Shown here: in pieces, positions 51,589-59,979 of the stretch
Layout of the letters: the number at the start of each line of letters is the position of its first letter
How positions within the stretch are numbered: the first letter of the stretch is position 1
Assembly (NCBI RefSeq): GCF_007747655.1
Contig: NZ_CP036274.1
Location: 806,001 to 870,000 of the forward strand
Length of the DNA: 64,000 nt
Source: Anatilimnocola aggregata
Lineage (GTDB): Bacteria; Planctomycetota; Planctomycetia; Pirellulales; Pirellulaceae
Reading direction: 5' to 3'
The notes under the pieces: generated by a model
Database searches by the model: none
The model's input: only the letters and a program-made list of their open reading frames with translations
What the model was told of the DNA's origin: nothing
Translations under genes and position numbers: made by a program

Positions 51589-51688
51589 CACCTGTATCGA
51601 ATATCACCGCAAGGTAACTTTAAGAACCTTTGCGTGATATCGCAACACGGTTAATGTTTTTACCTTTAGATGATATCACTGACAGGTG
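51589..51688. promoter_or_regulatory. Operator/iteron-like repeats upstream of the RHH gene
   Basis: Outer dyad CACCTGT (51589-51595) and ACAGGTG (51682-51688). Inside, three copies of a ~17-bp unit of the form TACCTTTGCGTGATATC: one inverted (51598-51616) and two direct (51625-51643 and 51661-51677). Fits cooperative RHH binding or replication iterons. The rest of the stretch to 51809 has no visible gene. Confidence 0.6.
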
Positions 51689-51809
51689 CATCAGTTGATG
51701 CCCGTCAAGACCAGGTGCAAAGTGGCTAACTCTAATGGTTTACAGCAGAATGCTGCGGTCAGAATCCGGTTTGCCGGGATATGTTGTCAAAGTTCGGAGC
51801 TGGTGGACG

Positions 51810-51864
51810 CTTAAAATCCTGTGGTGGGTAATCCACCGTACGGGTTCGAGCCCCGTCCCAGCTA
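51810..51864 (+). repeat. Attachment core copy 3 (right end of island)
   Basis: 55 bp identical to 31087-31141. Directly followed by TTTTTC, the T-run expected after an intact tRNA-Leu gene, which is absent at the tRNA itself. This marks where the original chromosome resumes. Confidence 0.95.
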
Positions 51865-51894
51865 TTTTTCTTGGGTGCTAATACTTGCGGCGTA

Positions 51895-52097
51895 GGGTGG
51901 CACGGGTGTACTCACCCGTGTTTGGTGGCCATTTTGGGGCGAGAACGACTGGCAACGTCTGGTGGAATGCGAGCCATTTTGGGGTAAGGCGGCACTTCCC
52001 TGGTGGGCGACATCGGAGCTGGTTTCTGTCGTTCTTGGCGACGGAGCCGTACCTCATAAGACAGGGGAGAACACGGGTGAGAACACCCGTGCCACCC
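51895..52097. repeat. MITE-like element, copy 1
   Basis: 203 bp with terminal inverted repeats GGGTGGCACGGGT and ACCCGTGCCACCC. The interior shares several blocks with 53756-53951 (for example TGGCCATTTT and ACCTCATAAGACA). No coding capacity. Confidence 0.75.
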
Positions 52098-52120
52098 GAA
52101 AAATCAGCAGTCAGCCAAGC

Positions 52121-53684
52121 GTGCCACCCAACGCCGTGAACCCTTTTTGGCGAGAGTGAAAAAGTCTTGATGCGATTGAGGTTAGTGGCGATGCTTTCGT
52201 TTCTCACCGCGAAAGGATCGTTCACCGCTCACCCGAAAGGATTCGGGAATGTCGCATCAAGACCCTAGTCGAAGTCAGCAAGGTCGAAGTCAGGTTGTCG
52301 TTGCCGAGTTCCAAGCGGATCAGCTCAAGCAGTCACTGGAGCGATTGCTCGGCGAGGGGGACTGGGGTGCGATTCGGTTTCGTGACGACTGCACGTGGGG
52401 CCCACGGCAATTGGCGGCCACGGCGTTGCTCTGGGCTTGGTCGGATGAACTCACGCTGGGGGACCGCTTCTTTGCTGCCCGCAGATTAGCTCAATTTCTG
52501 TTTGCGCCGCAACAGGAGTTTGCCAGTTCGGTGCAAGCCTTCATGAAGTTGCTGCTGCGTTGGACGGTGCTGCTGGTCGGCGTATTGCAGGTGACGTTTC
52601 GACGGCAGATGCAGCGTGCATTACCCACCCTTTGGCGAGTTCATGGCCTGGTCCTCTTCGGCATTGATGGCAGCCGAGTCGACGTGCCGCGAAGCAAGTC
52701 ACACGAGGCGGCACATGCTCCGGTTCGCGATGGTAAGGGACGAAAACTCAAACGCAATCGTCGCCAGAAACCGCGCACCGCGATTCACTCGCGCAAGGCA
52801 AGCGTCCCGCAAATGTGGTTGACCCTGCTGTTTCACGTCGGCACAGGACTGCCTTGGTCGTGGCGAATCGGTCCGACCGGCAGTAGCGAGCGCGAGCATT
52901 GGTTGGCGATGCTCGACGAACTTCCGAGCAATGCCCTGATCACCGCCGATGCTGGCTTCGTGGGTTACGATTGTCTGCGCGCCGTTGTTAACAGTGGTCG
53001 CCATTTCCTGGTGCGAGTCGGTTCGAATGTGCGTCTGCTGTACAAGCTGGGCTTCTCCCGCGAAGTCGTTGGCACGGTGTATCTCTGGCCCGATCGTGCT
53101 GCCCGTCGCAGTCAGCCGCCGCTCGTGTTACGCCTCGTCGTGGCCACTGGTGGAAAGTATCCGGTCTACTTGCTCACCAGCGTCGGAGAAGAAGAATTAT
53201 CGCGCGGGCAAGTCCTCGACGTTTACCGTCGTCGCTGGGGCGTGGAACTCTTCTTTCGCCACTTGAAGCAAACGTATCAGCGCCGCAAACTTCGCAGCAC
53301 CAATGCCGCGCATGCGCGTTTGGAGTTGGAGTGGTCGCTGCTGGGACTATGGAGCATGGCGCTCGATGCTCAGGTCCAAGCGACGCGCGTACAACTAGAT
53401 CCTACTCAACTCAGCCTAGCGGGCGTCTGGCGCACGTATCGGCGGCTGATGCGCGACTATCGACATCCGCTGGCTCGGCAACAATCGCTCCCCCACCAAC
53501 TCCCTCAAGCAGTGCGCGACACCTACGAGCGAGCCAACAAATCCAGCCGCAACTATCCTCGCAAAAAACGTCCCGACCCGCCCGCTGGCTCTCCCGAGTT
53601 CCTACTCGCCACCAAGTCCCAAATCCATCGCGCCCGCTACCTCACGACCGCTGCCTAAAAAGGGTTCACGGCGTTGCGTGGCAC
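52121..53684 (+). mobile_element. IS4-family insertion sequence
   Basis: Terminal inverted repeats 52121-52148 and 53657-53684 agree at 27 of 28 positions (inner part AACGCCGTGAACCC). They enclose one intact transposase gene. The exact outer boundary is uncertain because the outermost bases (GTGCCAC) also resemble the MITE ends; no target duplication could be defined. Confidence 0.8.
52249..53658 (+). CDS. IS4-family DDE transposase
   Basis: 469 residues, apparently intact. DDE residues: Asp in GIDGSRVDVP, Asp in ALITADAGFVG, Glu in the YREK signature DVYRRRWGVELFFRHLK (Y-x2-R-x3-E-x6-K). Cut-and-paste transposition of the element. The TAA stop lies inside the right terminal repeat. ATG 52249 follows a short A/T-poor leader without a strong site. 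Confidence 0.9.
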   Translation: MSHQDPSRSQQGRSQVVVAEFQADQLKQSLERLLGEGDWGAIRFRDDCTWGPRQLAATALLWAWSDELTLGDRFFAARRLAQFLFAPQQEFASSVQAFMKLLLRWTVLLVGVLQVTFRRQMQRALPTLWRVHGLVLFGIDGSRVDVPRSKSHEAAHAPVRDGKGRKLKRNRRQKPRTAIHSRKASVPQMWLTLLFHVGTGLPWSWRIGPTGSSEREHWLAMLDELPSNALITADAGFVGYDCLRAVVNSGRHFLVRVGSNVRLLYKLGFSREVVGTVYLWPDRAARRSQPPLVLRLVVATGGKYPVYLLTSVGEEELSRGQVLDVYRRRWGVELFFRHLKQTYQRRKLRSTNAAHARLELEWSLLGLWSMALDAQVQATRVQLDPTQLSLAGVWRTYRRLMRDYRHPLARQQSLPHQLPQAVRDTYERANKSSRNYPRKKRPDPPAGSPEFLLATKSQIHRARYLTTAA

Positions 53685-53755
53685 CCGTCACTCGCACCCG
53701 CATTGAGTCAGGGCGGAGTACCGACCTGACCTTCTGGCTATCTACAAAGGCGGCA

Positions 53756-53951
53756 GGGTGGCACGGGTTCCACCCGTGTTTGCTGGCCATTTTTTAGCAG
53801 GCGAGAATGACAATCGTTGGTGGAGTTCAAGCCGTTCTGAGGTAAGGCCGCGCTGCAGCGCATCGAGAAATTGAGTTGACGCCCGCCAGACTTGGTCAGG
53901 AGCCCTACCTCATAAGACAAGGGAAGAGCACGAGAAGAACCCGTGCCACCC
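53756..53951. repeat. MITE-like element, copy 2
   Basis: 196 bp, same terminal repeats as copy 1 and a diverged interior, in the same orientation. The 97 bp between the IS and this copy contain no gene. Together the copies bracket the IS4 element. Confidence 0.75.
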
Positions 53952-54113
53952 GATGCCGAAATCTCATTCCAGCACGCGCCAGAATGTTGCTGGTCTCAGC
54001 CACAAGTGGGGGCGAGAGTTGTCGACGGCTGGCCGGTCGGATATGGTGAATGGCTCGAAGCGTCCCCGCCTACAGCTTCTCCCACCACTAGCTAGACTCG
54101 CAGAGGAACCGGA

Positions 54114-55244
54114 ATGAAACCGGAAGTGATTCCCGCAGCGGAATTGGAATCCCGCGTCAAGACAGCGAAGGAAAAACTCGACGCCCACGCCTATGAAACG
54201 GTGCAGTGGCATTTTCACGACTCGACGGGTTCCCCGTTTTGGCTCGAAAAGAAGCGCGAGCTGAAATTCGATCCGCTCAAAGAAGTGAAGAACTTCGACG
54301 ACATTAAGAAGTTCCCCGAGTTCGAAGATGAATGGCTCCGCGGTGGTCCCATCGACCGCTGGGTGCCGAAGGGTTTGGCCGGCCAACCTGTCTATGTTTT
54401 TGAAACAGGCGGCACGACGGGCATTCCCAAGAGCCGCATGGTCGTGACCGATCACTGGACCGACTACGAAAACTTCAGCGACACGCTGCCGGACAAGTAT
54501 TTTCCTCGCGGTGCCAACTGGCTGATGCTCGGCCCCAGCGGTCCGCGCCGCCTGCGTCTCGCCGTCGAACATCTCTGTCAGCATCGCGGCGGCATCTGCT
54601 TCTGCGTGGATCTCGATCCCCGTTGGGTCGTCAAGCTGATCAAGAAGGGATGGATGGAACATCTCGAAGCGTACAAGGACCACTGCATCGATCAGGCCCT
54701 AACCGTGCTAGAAGCGGGGCACGACGTGAAGTGCATGTTCACCACGCCCAAACTGCTCGACGCGCTGTGCCAGGCACTCGAGAAGAAGGGGAAGTCCTTC
54801 GCCGATACGGGCATCACCGGCATTTTCTCCGGCGGCACCGAGTTCACGCCGCAGTTCACGCGGTTCTGCGTCGAAGAATACTTCGGCGGTCCGCCCGAAG
54901 AGAGCGGCATCTACATGACGCCGACCTACGGCAACACGCTGATGGGCCTCGCCTGCAGCAAGCCCGTGAGCAAAGAAGAAGGGTACAAGATTTCGTACTA
55001 CGCTCCTCAGCCCCGCGCGGTGGTGGAAGTTGTCGAGTTCGACAATTACAACCAACCTGTGGGCTATGGCGAGTCGGGCCGCGTCAAGCTGACCACGCTC
55101 ACCAAGGAGTTCTTCGTTCCCGGCTTCATGGAGCGGGACGAAGGCGAGCGCGAACAGCCCTACGCTGCTTACCCCTGGGACGGCGTCAGCGGTGTGAAGC
55201 CCTGGCGCGGCATTGCCAGTTCCACGACGGTGGGAGTGTATTAG
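54114..55244 (+). CDS. Adenylate-forming (AMP-binding) enzyme, phenylacetate-CoA-ligase-like
   Basis: 376 residues, shorter than a typical ~430-aa PaaK-type ligase. Residues ~93-107 hold VFETGGTTGIPKSRM, the AMP-binding P-loop; GIFSGGTEFTPQ and TPTYGNTLMG are the adenine-binding and A5-like blocks. It would activate a carboxylic acid as acyl-AMP and perhaps acyl-CoA. The usual C-terminal Lys region seems reduced. First gene of a plus-strand cluster; followed by aldehyde dehydrogenase and alcohol dehydrogenase genes, which fits acid-to-aldehyde-to-alcohol chemistry. The substrate is unknown. Confidence 0.75.
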   Translation: MKPEVIPAAELESRVKTAKEKLDAHAYETVQWHFHDSTGSPFWLEKKRELKFDPLKEVKNFDDIKKFPEFEDEWLRGGPIDRWVPKGLAGQPVYVFETGGTTGIPKSRMVVTDHWTDYENFSDTLPDKYFPRGANWLMLGPSGPRRLRLAVEHLCQHRGGICFCVDLDPRWVVKLIKKGWMEHLEAYKDHCIDQALTVLEAGHDVKCMFTTPKLLDALCQALEKKGKSFADTGITGIFSGGTEFTPQFTRFCVEEYFGGPPEESGIYMTPTYGNTLMGLACSKPVSKEEGYKISYYAPQPRAVVEVVEFDNYNQPVGYGESGRVKLTTLTKEFFVPGFMERDEGEREQPYAAYPWDGVSGVKPWRGIASSTTVGVY

Positions 55245-55253
55245 GAACAACGA

Positions 55254-55362
55254 GGCGAGGGACGAGAGGCGGGAGACGAGGGATTGGTGTCGGCTCCCGC
55301 CACGTTCGTGTAAATCAGTTGGAATGCATTTCCCCTCGCCCCGCGTCTCCCGCACCTCGCCC
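55254..55362. repeat. Polypurine/polypyrimidine inverted repeat in the 156-bp gap
   Basis: Left arm 55254-55283 (GGCGAGG...GGCGGGAGACGAGGG) and right arm 55331-55362 (CCCTCGCC..GTCTCCCGC) pair imperfectly over about 25 bp. May attenuate transcription between the first two genes of the cluster or be a dispersed repeat. Confidence 0.5.
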
Positions 55363-55400
55363 CCTGCCTTCACTTCACCCAAACATTTATCGAGAAGACT

Positions 55401-56822
55401 ATGCTGAATATCCCCGTACTCCGCTGGGGTGAACCTTACGAATCGCTGGAAGTGGACGAGATCAAGCACTTCTATACTGGCGAGCCCGTGGCTAAGGTCA
55501 GTCAGGCCAATGGCGGCATCGTCAAGCGCGATATGAACAAGGCTTGGAAGTGCCGGGATATCCTCCGGCAATTCCCGATCGCCGATATCATCTCCAAGCT
55601 CCGCGTGGCTGCCGATCTGTACGAGACCGGCACGCTGCCCATGGGTGACGGCACGCAATCGCCCGACGACTTCGTCCGCCAGCAATCGTCGACCACGGGG
55701 CTGCCCGAGTCGCTCTGCAAGGCGAACATCACGAAGAACAGCTTCGTGCTGCGGAACATGGACAAGATCATGGACTGCCTGACGCGCGGTCTCGATCTGA
55801 ACATCCTCACCAAAGGCTGGGGGATGGAGCACCGGAACGTGATCGTCAGCTATCAGTGCCAGGCTCCGGTGCTGGGCGCGGTGCTGCCGTCGAATTCGCC
55901 CGGTGTGCATACGCTCTGGCTGCCGGTGATTCCGCTACAAGTGGGCCTGGCGCTCAAGCCCGGTTCGCAAGAGCCTTGGACCGTCTATCGCATCGTCTCG
56001 GCCTTTACGCAGGCTGGCATTCCGAAGGAAGTCTTCGGCGTCTATCCCGGCGGCCACGATGCGGGCGGCGCTCTGCTCGAAGCCCTCGACCGCTCCATGA
56101 TCTTCGGCAGCGCGCAAACCGTCGAGAAGTACAAGGGGAATCACCGCGTCCAAGCACACGGGCCCGGTTTCTCGAAGATCATCCTCGGCGACGACGAAGT
56201 CGATAACTGGGAACAACACATTGACATCATGGCCGAGAGCATCGCCACCAACAGCGGCCGCGGTTGCATCAATGCCTCCGGTGTGTGGGCTCCGCGCCAT
56301 ACGGAAGAAATCGCTGCTGCCCTGGCCAAAAAGCTCGGCCCGATCGAAGTAAAGCCGCCGCAAGATCCCGAAGCCAAGCTGGCGGCGTTCACCGTCCCCG
56401 GCCAAGGGAAGGGCGTGTGGAGCATGATCGAAGCCGACCTGAAGGAAAGCGGCGTCAAAGACATGACGAGCCAATACGGCGAACGGCTCGTCGAACGCGA
56501 ACTGTGCTCGTATCTTCGCCCGGTGATCGCCCACTCGACTTCGCCGGACACAGCGATCGCGAAGAAGGAATACATGTTCCCGTTCGCGACCGTGGTGAAG
56601 TGCGCGGAAGATCAACTGCTGAAGAAGATGGGCTACACGCTTGTCTGCACGGCGATCACCAAGAACGAAAAACTGATTGGCCAACTGAGTGATGCCACGT
56701 TCATCGACCGGTTGAACATCGGGCCAATCCCCACCACGCGGCTCAACTGGCTGCAGCCTCACGAGGGAAGTATTATCGACTTCCTCTACCGTTCGCGCGC
56801 TTATCAGGTTGCAGGAGTTTAG
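55401..56822 (+). CDS. Aldehyde dehydrogenase-superfamily protein (possible acyl reductase)
   Basis: 473 residues. The catalytic Cys lies in NSGRGCINASG; the N-terminal half has the NAD-binding pattern ending LGAVLPSNSPGVHT and PLQVGLALKPGSQEPW, the equivalent of the PWN..P..K..P motif. The second active-site Glu block is atypical. LuxC/acyl-CoA-reductase-like members look similar, so it may reduce an activated acyl group to aldehyde or oxidise an aldehyde. ATG 55401 begins MLNIPVLRWGEPY. Between the ligase and the alcohol dehydrogenase genes. Confidence 0.8.
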   Translation: MLNIPVLRWGEPYESLEVDEIKHFYTGEPVAKVSQANGGIVKRDMNKAWKCRDILRQFPIADIISKLRVAADLYETGTLPMGDGTQSPDDFVRQQSSTTGLPESLCKANITKNSFVLRNMDKIMDCLTRGLDLNILTKGWGMEHRNVIVSYQCQAPVLGAVLPSNSPGVHTLWLPVIPLQVGLALKPGSQEPWTVYRIVSAFTQAGIPKEVFGVYPGGHDAGGALLEALDRSMIFGSAQTVEKYKGNHRVQAHGPGFSKIILGDDEVDNWEQHIDIMAESIATNSGRGCINASGVWAPRHTEEIAAALAKKLGPIEVKPPQDPEAKLAAFTVPGQGKGVWSMIEADLKESGVKDMTSQYGERLVERELCSYLRPVIAHSTSPDTAIAKKEYMFPFATVVKCAEDQLLKKMGYTLVCTAITKNEKLIGQLSDATFIDRLNIGPIPTTRLNWLQPHEGSIIDFLYRSRAYQVAGV

Positions 56823-56890
56823 TCCTATGGCCGAGCCCGCTGCGGGCTCGAGCGATTCCATCCGCCGCCCACCTTTGATTGCCTCACCTG

Positions 56891-58039
56891 ATGACCGCAT
56901 TCGACTTTCAACCTCGCACGCGGATCGTCTATGGTCCTGACAAGATCGAGACGCTCGGGGAATTGGCCTCGGAACTCGGTGGTCGGCGGGCGCTGGTGGT
57001 GAGTGATCCTGGTGTGATCACTGCCGGGCATGCAGCGCGAGGAATTGCCTCGCTGGTGAAAGCGGGAATCGAAGCGCAGTTGTTTGGCGCGGTTCACGAG
57101 AACCCCAACACCGACGATGTCGAAGCGGGCGTGAAGTTCGCGCGGCGGCACGATATCCAACTGCTTGTTGGTCTGGGTGGCGGCAGTTCAATGGACTGCG
57201 CGAAGGGGATCAACTTCGTCCTGACGAACGGCGGTGAAGTGAAAGACTACTGGGGCGTCGGCAAAGCGCTCAAGCCGATGCTGCCGATGATCGCCGTGCC
57301 GACGACCGCCGGAACCGGCAGCGAGACGCAATCATTCGCCCTTATCAGCGATGCCAAGACGCACGTGAAGATGGCCTGCGGCGATAAAAAAGCAGCGTGC
57401 CGCGTCGCGATTCTCGACCCCAAACTCACCGTTACTCAGCCCCCGCGTGTCACGGCGCTCACCGGAATTGATGCCATTTCGCACGCGCTTGAGACCTTCG
57501 TTTGTACTAAGCGCAACGCAGCTTCGCTGGCCTTCAGCCGAGAAGCGTGGCGATTGTTGGCCGGCAACTTTGCGCAGGTGCTGCGCGAGCCGACCGATGT
57601 CGAGGCCCGCGGAGCCATGTTGCTCGGCGCGAGTTTCGCGGGGATTGCCATTGAGAACAGCATGCTCGGTGCCGCACATGCCTTGGCGAATCCGCTGACG
57701 ACGCACTTTGACGTGCCGCATGGCCAGGCGGTGGGTCTGATGCTGCCGCACGTCATTCGCTTCAATGGTGAAGAGTTCGAGGGCTGGTATCTCGACCTCC
57801 TCAGCACGATGCCCGCCAACGGCACGGGGCCTGTTCCGGAGACGGTCGATGAACTGGCCCACTTCGTTGCTGCACTGACCTTGAAGGCTGGCCTGAAGAC
57901 CAAGCTGGAGGAGTTGCACGTCGATTACGACAAATTGCCGCAGCTGGCGGCCGAAGCGGCGACCCAATGGACGGGCTCGTTTAACCCGCGAAAGGTGGGT
58001 GCGGACGAACTTTTGGCCCTTTATCAGCAGGCCTTCTGA
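56891..58039 (+). CDS. Iron-containing alcohol dehydrogenase
   Basis: Type III ADH, 382 aa from ATG 56891. GLGGGSSMDCAKG is the NAD-binding motif; metal ligands are in GIDAISHALE (Asp, His), AAHALANPL and DVPHGQAVG (His, His). It reduces an aldehyde to alcohol or the reverse with NAD(P)H. Together with the ligase and ALDH genes it suggests a carboxylate-aldehyde-alcohol route. Follows the ALDH gene by 68 bp; TATAAT at 58040 just past its stop may start a promoter for the next gene. Confidence 0.9.
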   Translation: MTAFDFQPRTRIVYGPDKIETLGELASELGGRRALVVSDPGVITAGHAARGIASLVKAGIEAQLFGAVHENPNTDDVEAGVKFARRHDIQLLVGLGGGSSMDCAKGINFVLTNGGEVKDYWGVGKALKPMLPMIAVPTTAGTGSETQSFALISDAKTHVKMACGDKKAACRVAILDPKLTVTQPPRVTALTGIDAISHALETFVCTKRNAASLAFSREAWRLLAGNFAQVLREPTDVEARGAMLLGASFAGIAIENSMLGAAHALANPLTTHFDVPHGQAVGLMLPHVIRFNGEEFEGWYLDLLSTMPANGTGPVPETVDELAHFVAALTLKAGLKTKLEELHVDYDKLPQLAAEAATQWTGSFNPRKVGADELLALYQQAF

Positions 58040-58095
58040 TATAATTTGCCCTCAGGCCTTCAGCAGACTTTGGTCGGTGCTTTCGGAGTAATGCC

Positions 58096-59274
58096 ATGCG
58101 CGGTTCCCACGCTCAGCTTTCGCGTCGCGAAGTTCTGACCGCTCTCTCTGCTGCTCCGCTACTCGCCTCGCTGGGTTGGCCGAATGACTTGCTGGCAGCG
58201 GATCCCACAAGTGTCCCGTTACCCGCCGCGACCGCTAAGAACTGGCCCGTCTTCCGGGGCGACGTGCTGGCTAGTGGTGTTGCCAAGACCCAAGTGGCGG
58301 ACAACCCCGATCAGCTTTGGAAGATGTCGGTCGAAGGGGGCGCGTTCGAATCGACTCCGGCCATTGTCGATGGCGTCGTCTATATCGGCGATCTCGATGG
58401 CAAGTTCTTCGCCCTCGATCTGCAAACCGGCAAAGAGAAATGGCACTGGAAGATCGATAGCGGCTTCATGGCTGCCCCCGCGGTTCGCGATGGCTTGATC
58501 TTCCAGGGCGATATCGACGGCAACTGCCACTGCCTCGATCTGGCGACTGGCAAAGAAAAATGGAAGTTCGCGGCTGAAGCCGAAGTCGATTCCAGCGCTA
58601 ATTTCTGGCAAGACAAAGTTCTGTTCGGCTCGCAAGATCGCTACCTCTATTGCTTGGAAGCAGCGACGGGCAAACTTGTTTGGAAGCACGCCATCGAAGA
58701 TCAGATTCGCTGCACGCCGACCGTCGTCGGCGATCGCTGCTTCGTCGCGGGCTGTGATAGCAAGTTGCACATTGTCGATCTGACGAAAGGTGCCGACGCG
58801 GCGGAAGTTGCCATCGATGCACCTACCGGCGTTACTCCGGCGGTTCTCGGCGATCAGGTGTTCTTTGGCACCGAAGCCGGTGAACTGTTTGCTGTCGACT
58901 GGAAGGAAGCGAAGGTCACTTGGCGCGACAAGGGTGCAGGACAGCCGTATCGCAGTTCTCCGGCAGTGATGGAGGGGATGGTGGTTTGCGGAACTCGCGA
59001 GCGCAAAGTCATCGCTCTCGATCCGGTGAATGGCAACTCGTTGTGGAGCTTTGCCACCAAGCAGCGGATCGATAGCTCCCCGGTCATCGCGGGCGAACGT
59101 GTGATTGTCGGCGCGGCGGATGGCCGCTTGTACGGAATCGATCGCAAGACCGGCAACGAAGTCTGGCAAAAGCAGGCTTCCGGCGGCTTTGTTGGCTCAG
59201 CTGCCGTGGCTGACGGCAATATTGTCGTCGCCACCGACCGCGGCACCGTCTATTGCTACGGCGCGAAGGGTTAA
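58096..59274 (+). CDS. Exported PQQ-binding-like beta-propeller protein
   Basis: 392 residues. Tat signal with twin Arg in LSRREVLTAL. The body has repeated PQQ-like blades (FALDLQTGKEKWHWK; LDLATGKEKWKF; LEAATGKLVWKHA; IDRKTGNEVWQK), about seven to eight. Such proteins act as scaffolds or quinoprotein-like electron carriers in the periplasm; catalytic PQQ ligands cannot be confirmed. Start ATG 58096 with GGAG seven bases upstream. Confidence 0.85.
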   Translation: MRGSHAQLSRREVLTALSAAPLLASLGWPNDLLAADPTSVPLPAATAKNWPVFRGDVLASGVAKTQVADNPDQLWKMSVEGGAFESTPAIVDGVVYIGDLDGKFFALDLQTGKEKWHWKIDSGFMAAPAVRDGLIFQGDIDGNCHCLDLATGKEKWKFAAEAEVDSSANFWQDKVLFGSQDRYLYCLEAATGKLVWKHAIEDQIRCTPTVVGDRCFVAGCDSKLHIVDLTKGADAAEVAIDAPTGVTPAVLGDQVFFGTEAGELFAVDWKEAKVTWRDKGAGQPYRSSPAVMEGMVVCGTRERKVIALDPVNGNSLWSFATKQRIDSSPVIAGERVIVGAADGRLYGIDRKTGNEVWQKQASGGFVGSAAVADGNIVVATDRGTVYCYGAKG

Positions 59275-59285
59275 GGAACTACCGC

Positions 59286-59885
59286 ATGTCCATTTCATCG
59301 CTGCCGCCGCCAACTGAAAAGTTGATCACCGCGGATGACTTATTGAATATGCCCGATGATGGCCGCGTAACGGAGTTGGTAAGGGGAAGGATTGTTGAGA
59401 TGCCGCCGACTCAATTGCCGCACGGTAAGGTTTGCCTCGCGATTGGAGGCATCTTGGTCAAATATCTTGAGGTTCACGACGTTGGTCACGGCGCGGTTAA
59501 TGACTGCGGAATCATTACGAAGCGTGCCCCAGATACGGTGCGTGGGGCCGATGCCGCCTTTGGAAGCTATGTTCGGCTGCCGAAGGATCAACCGCCACGC
59601 GGCTATTGGCCAGTTTCGCCTGAAATTGTGTTCGAGGTGCTAAGCCCCACAGACCGCCCCGGCGCAACCCTTACCAAAGTTTCAGAATATCTCGCAGCGG
59701 GTGTCGTTGTGGTGATTGTTGTTGATCCAGACGAGTATTTAATTCACGTGAACGCCGCCAGCCAACTCCCTTTCGAGCTGGGCTTCGGCGATCAACTCAA
59801 GCTCAACCAATTCCTGCCCGAATCGCTTCCCGAATGGACCGTTGCTGTTCGCGAGTTTTTTAGATTTCTGCCGCAGCCGAATTAG
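59286..59885 (+). CDS. Uma2-family protein, copy A
   Basis: 199 residues from ATG 59286. Uma2 blocks: DDGRVTELVRGRIVEMPP, APDTVRGADAAFGS (catalytic Asp region), PEIVFEVLSPTDRPG (Glu), VSEYLAAGVVVVIVVD. The usual E-x-K Lys position is weak. Function of the family unknown. Starts 11 bp after the PQQ gene stop and is followed by a fossil piece of the radical SAM gene. Confidence 0.85.
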   Translation: MSISSLPPPTEKLITADDLLNMPDDGRVTELVRGRIVEMPPTQLPHGKVCLAIGGILVKYLEVHDVGHGAVNDCGIITKRAPDTVRGADAAFGSYVRLPKDQPPRGYWPVSPEIVFEVLSPTDRPGATLTKVSEYLAAGVVVVIVVDPDEYLIHVNAASQLPFELGFGDQLKLNQFLPESLPEWTVAVREFFRFLPQPN

Positions 59886-59901
59886 AAATAATTGCATAAA
59901 C

Positions 59902-59937
59902 GTGACCATCGAAACTGTAATAACTAAAGTTGGCAGT
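59902..59937 (+). pseudogene. Fossil copy of the radical SAM gene 5' end
   Basis: 36 bp starting GTGACCATCGAAAC match the first 36 bp of the radical SAM gene at 60592-60627 at 32 positions, and the A/T-rich leader before it (GAAATAA..GCAT) is also similar. No reading frame follows. It marks one end of a tandem duplication that produced the second Uma2 gene. Confidence 0.7.
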
Positions 59938-59979
59938 GAAGACACCATAAGAAGTTTTGCTCGAGGTTAAAGAGAAGCC

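Larger units (their letters stand above)
47455..51864. mobile_element. Integrative element 2 (~4.4 kb) with HUH Rep
   Basis: Lies between attachment copies 2 and 3. Carries its own integrase with the same orientation relative to the tRNA end, a two-tyrosine rolling-circle Rep, and small RHH-type regulators. No structural or transfer gene, so it is a minimal integrative replicon or satellite that must borrow transmission. Confidence 0.85.

Noticed and set aside
51589-51688. CRISPR-like repeat array
   Set aside because: Only three short repeats with uneven spacing and mixed orientation, next to a DNA-binding gene; no cas genes in the window.
31139-51864. The island as an ICE or conjugative element
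   Set aside because: No relaxase, coupling protein or type IV secretion gene; the HUH protein of element 2 has phage-type Rep motifs and no mobilisation partners.
53964-54683. 239-residue minus-strand frame
   Set aside because: Antisense to the AMP-binding gene and lacks a family match.
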